Both the position numbers and the translations under genes were made by a program. Shown piece by piece: positions 13,275 through 14,875 of a stretch of 14,875 nucleotides of DNA. How positions within the stretch are numbered: position 1 is the stretch's first letter; each line of letters begins with the position of its first letter. Source of the DNA: Luminiphilus sp. Its GTDB lineage: Bacteria > Pseudomonadota > Gammaproteobacteria > Pseudomonadales > Halieaceae. The stretch covers positions 896-15,770 of the forward strand of contig JAHEJH010000076.1 in assembly GCA_024638905.1 (NCBI GenBank), read 5' to 3'. The notes beneath the pieces were generated by a model. It was not told the origin of the DNA. It was given only the letters and a program-made list of their open reading frames with translations, and searched no databases.

Positions 13275-14875
13275 TCAGTCGGTAGTAACGCGGCTGACTT
13301 CTTCGAGACTGATCAGGCCTTCAGCGCACTTCCTGAGTGCTGATTGCCTGAGGTCGTTGAAGCCCGCTTCGCGGGCGACTCGGTCCAACTCCAGCGAGTT
13401 TGCGCCATCCATAATGGCTGAAGCAATGGGTTTGGTGATCTTCACAACTTCGTAGATACCAACGCGCCCTTTGTAGCCGTCTTTACACTGTCCGCAGCCC
13501 ACAGGTCGTTTGATAGTGGCGCTGCTCAATTGGTCGGTCGTGAACCCGAGTTCCAGCAGTGCCTCCAGGGGCACGGTGGTTTCAGGCTCGGCGCAGTGGC
13601 TGCACAATCTTCGCGCCAGGCGTTGAGCAATGATCAGGGTGACCGAGGCCGCAATGTTAAAGGCAGGTACACCCATGTTCAGGAGTCGGGTAACGGTCTC
13701 GGCCGCGCTGTTGGTGTGCACGGTGGATAGCACCAGGTGGCCTGTCTGGGCCGCTTTAATGCCGATTTCGGCAGTCTCCAAGTCCCGGATCTCACCGACC
13801 ATGATCACATCGGGATCCTGACGGAGGAAGGAGCGCAGCGCCTCGGCAAAGTTGAGCCCCACCTTGGGGTTCACCAGTACCTGATTAATACCCGGCATAT
13901 TGATCTCAACCGGGTCTTCGGCAGTGGAAATATTGCGCTCGGGCTCGTTCAAAATTCCGAGCCCTGTATAGAGCGAGACGGTCTTACCGGAGCCCGTGGG
14001 CCCGGTGACCAAAATCATACCTTGCGGCTTTTTAAGCGCCTCCACATAGAGCGCCTGTTGGTCCTCCTCGTAACCCAGCGCATCGATCCCCATCTGGGCC
14101 GAGGTCGGGTCGAGGATCCGCAGCACGATTTTTTCCCCGTACATGGTCGGAAGGGAGTTCACGCGGAAGTCGATGGCGCGCTTCTTTGAGAGTTTCATCT
14201 GGATGCGGCCATCCTGAGGGACGCGCCGCTCCGAAATATCCATCTGCGACATTACCTTCAGGCGTGCTGCGAGTCGTGGTGACAGATTGCGCGGCGGCTT
14301 TACCACCTCTCGCAGAATGCCGTCGGTACGAAAGCGCACCCGATAGTCTTTTTCGTAGGGCTCAAAGTGAATGTCCGACGCTCCTTGCTTGATGGCATCC
14401 AGCAGCACCTTATTCACGAACCGCACGATCGGCGTGTCGTCCGCCGCGTCGCGAGCCTCATCTTCCTCCTCGACCGTGCCGTCGCTAATCTCCAGGTCGT
14501 ACTCGCCATCGGCTCCGAGGGAGGCCACGTCGCTATCAAAGCCGACTGACTGCTCGGCGAGGTCAGCAATCAGTTTGCTGAGTGCTTCATCTTCTACCAG
14601 CACTGCGTCGGTGTTGATGCCCGCGGCAAACTTGAACTCATCCAGCGCGCCGAGGTTCATGGGGTCTGACACGGCCACAAAGAGGCGATTACCGCGTCTA
14701 AAGAGGGGTACCGCGTGTTGTTTGAGCATCATCTCGCCATCGATCTGCTGCTCGGGGAGCATTTCACGATTCATTGCCCGAAGATCAAATACCGGTAGAC
14801 CGAATTCAACAGAGGCCATCTCTGCCAGCTCTTTGCTGTCTACATCAAGTGTGTCGATGAGGTAGCGGATCAGTG
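13275..14875 (-). CDS. pilB: Type IV pilus assembly (extension) ATPase PilB, 5' end beyond the window
   Basis: Hexameric cytoplasmic GspE-family ATPase that powers pilus extension. The frame stays open through the right edge: the codons before the ATG at 14819 encode LIRYLIDTLDVDSKELAE, which continues the N-terminal MshEN-type domain. The ATG at 14819 is therefore internal, and about 532 residues are visible of a protein usually near 570. Visible parts are VEFGLPVFDLRAM in the N-terminal domain, an acidic linker, Walker A GPTGSGKT (about 13981-14004), the Asp-box AEDPVEI, Walker B DPDVIMVGEIRD (near 13800-13820), the His-box TGHLVLSTVHTNSA, and a zinc tetracysteine pair CSHC (13593-13604) and CGQC (13485-13496). 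The tetracysteine and the NISTAEDPVEI context favour PilB over the retraction ATPase PilT. The promoter, and possibly pilA, would lie beyond the right edge. Confidence 0.97.
   Translation of the reverse strand, partial: LIRYLIDTLDVDSKELAEMASVEFGLPVFDLRAMNREMLPEQQIDGEMMLKQHAVPLFRRGNRLFVAVSDPMNLGALDEFKFAAGINTDAVLVEDEALSKLIADLAEQSVGFDSDVASLGADGEYDLEISDGTVEEEDEARDAADDTPIVRFVNKVLLDAIKQGASDIHFEPYEKDYRVRFRTDGILREVVKPPRNLSPRLAARLKVMSQMDISERRVPQDGRIQMKLSKKRAIDFRVNSLPTMYGEKIVLRILDPTSAQMGIDALGYEEDQQALYVEALKKPQGMILVTGPTGSGKTVSLYTGLGILNEPERNISTAEDPVEINMPGINQVLVNPKVGLNFAEALRSFLRQDPDVIMVGEIRDLETAEIGIKAAQTGHLVLSTVHTNSAAETVTRLLNMGVPAFNIAASVTLIIAQRLARRLCSHCAEPETTVPLEALLELGFTTDQLSSATIKRPVGCGQCKDGYKGRVGIYEVVKITKPIASAIMDGANSLELDRVAREAGFNDLRQSALRKCAEGLISLEEVSRVTTD

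Noticed and set aside
14817..14819. ATG at 14819 as the pilB start
   Set aside because: The frame remains open to the window edge and the preceding codons encode sequence typical of the PilB N-terminal domain.
13737..14865. Plus-strand ORFs of 150 and 164 codons opposite pilB
   Set aside because: Serine/arginine-rich antisense shadows of pilB.

Overview
The window is a chromosomal core-gene segment from a moderately GC-rich gammaproteobacterium. Protein lengths, motifs and gene order point to a non-enteric, Pseudomonas/Cellvibrionales-like lineage. That placement is an inference by eye from gene order and family resemblance; no search was run. I found no IS element, phage gene, CRISPR array, tRNA or rRNA. 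Coding density is very high, and no stretch of 300 bases or more lacks a gene.

Left block, + strand (1-10549). It opens with the 3' end of the division and cell wall (dcw) cluster: ddl (truncated by the left edge), ftsQ, ftsA and ftsZ, followed by lpxC. ddl/ftsQ overlap by 14 bases and ftsQ/ftsA by one base, so they look translationally coupled. ftsZ and lpxC each follow a short spacer holding inverted repeats that may be regulatory. After a 202-base spacer comes a membrane-anchored M23 (LytM-type) peptidoglycan endopeptidase with a TTG start, then secA, argJ and mutT. Together these genes serve D-Ala-D-Ala synthesis, divisome assembly, the committed step of lipid A synthesis, wall remodelling, protein export, arginine synthesis and nucleotide-pool sanitation.

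Right block, - strand (10546-14875). Read from the right edge inward it is pilB (5' end beyond the edge), pilC, pilD and coaE. This is the familiar type IV pilus assembly operon (extension ATPase, inner-membrane platform, prepilin peptidase) with the last enzyme of CoA synthesis at its end. The two blocks converge: the stop codons of mutT and coaE overlap by four bases, leaving no room for an intergenic terminator.

No undescribed system is visible. The most useful second-look items are in the spacers. The 66-base ftsA-ftsZ gap holds two perfect 12-bp palindromes whose centres are exactly 21 bp apart, just upstream of the ftsZ Shine-Dalgarno sequence. The lpxC Shine-Dalgarno sequence can pair with a C-run just upstream. 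The lpxC-secA interval carries an M23 gene but no secM or recognisable dciA. The mutT/coaE convergence looks like a rearrangement boundary.
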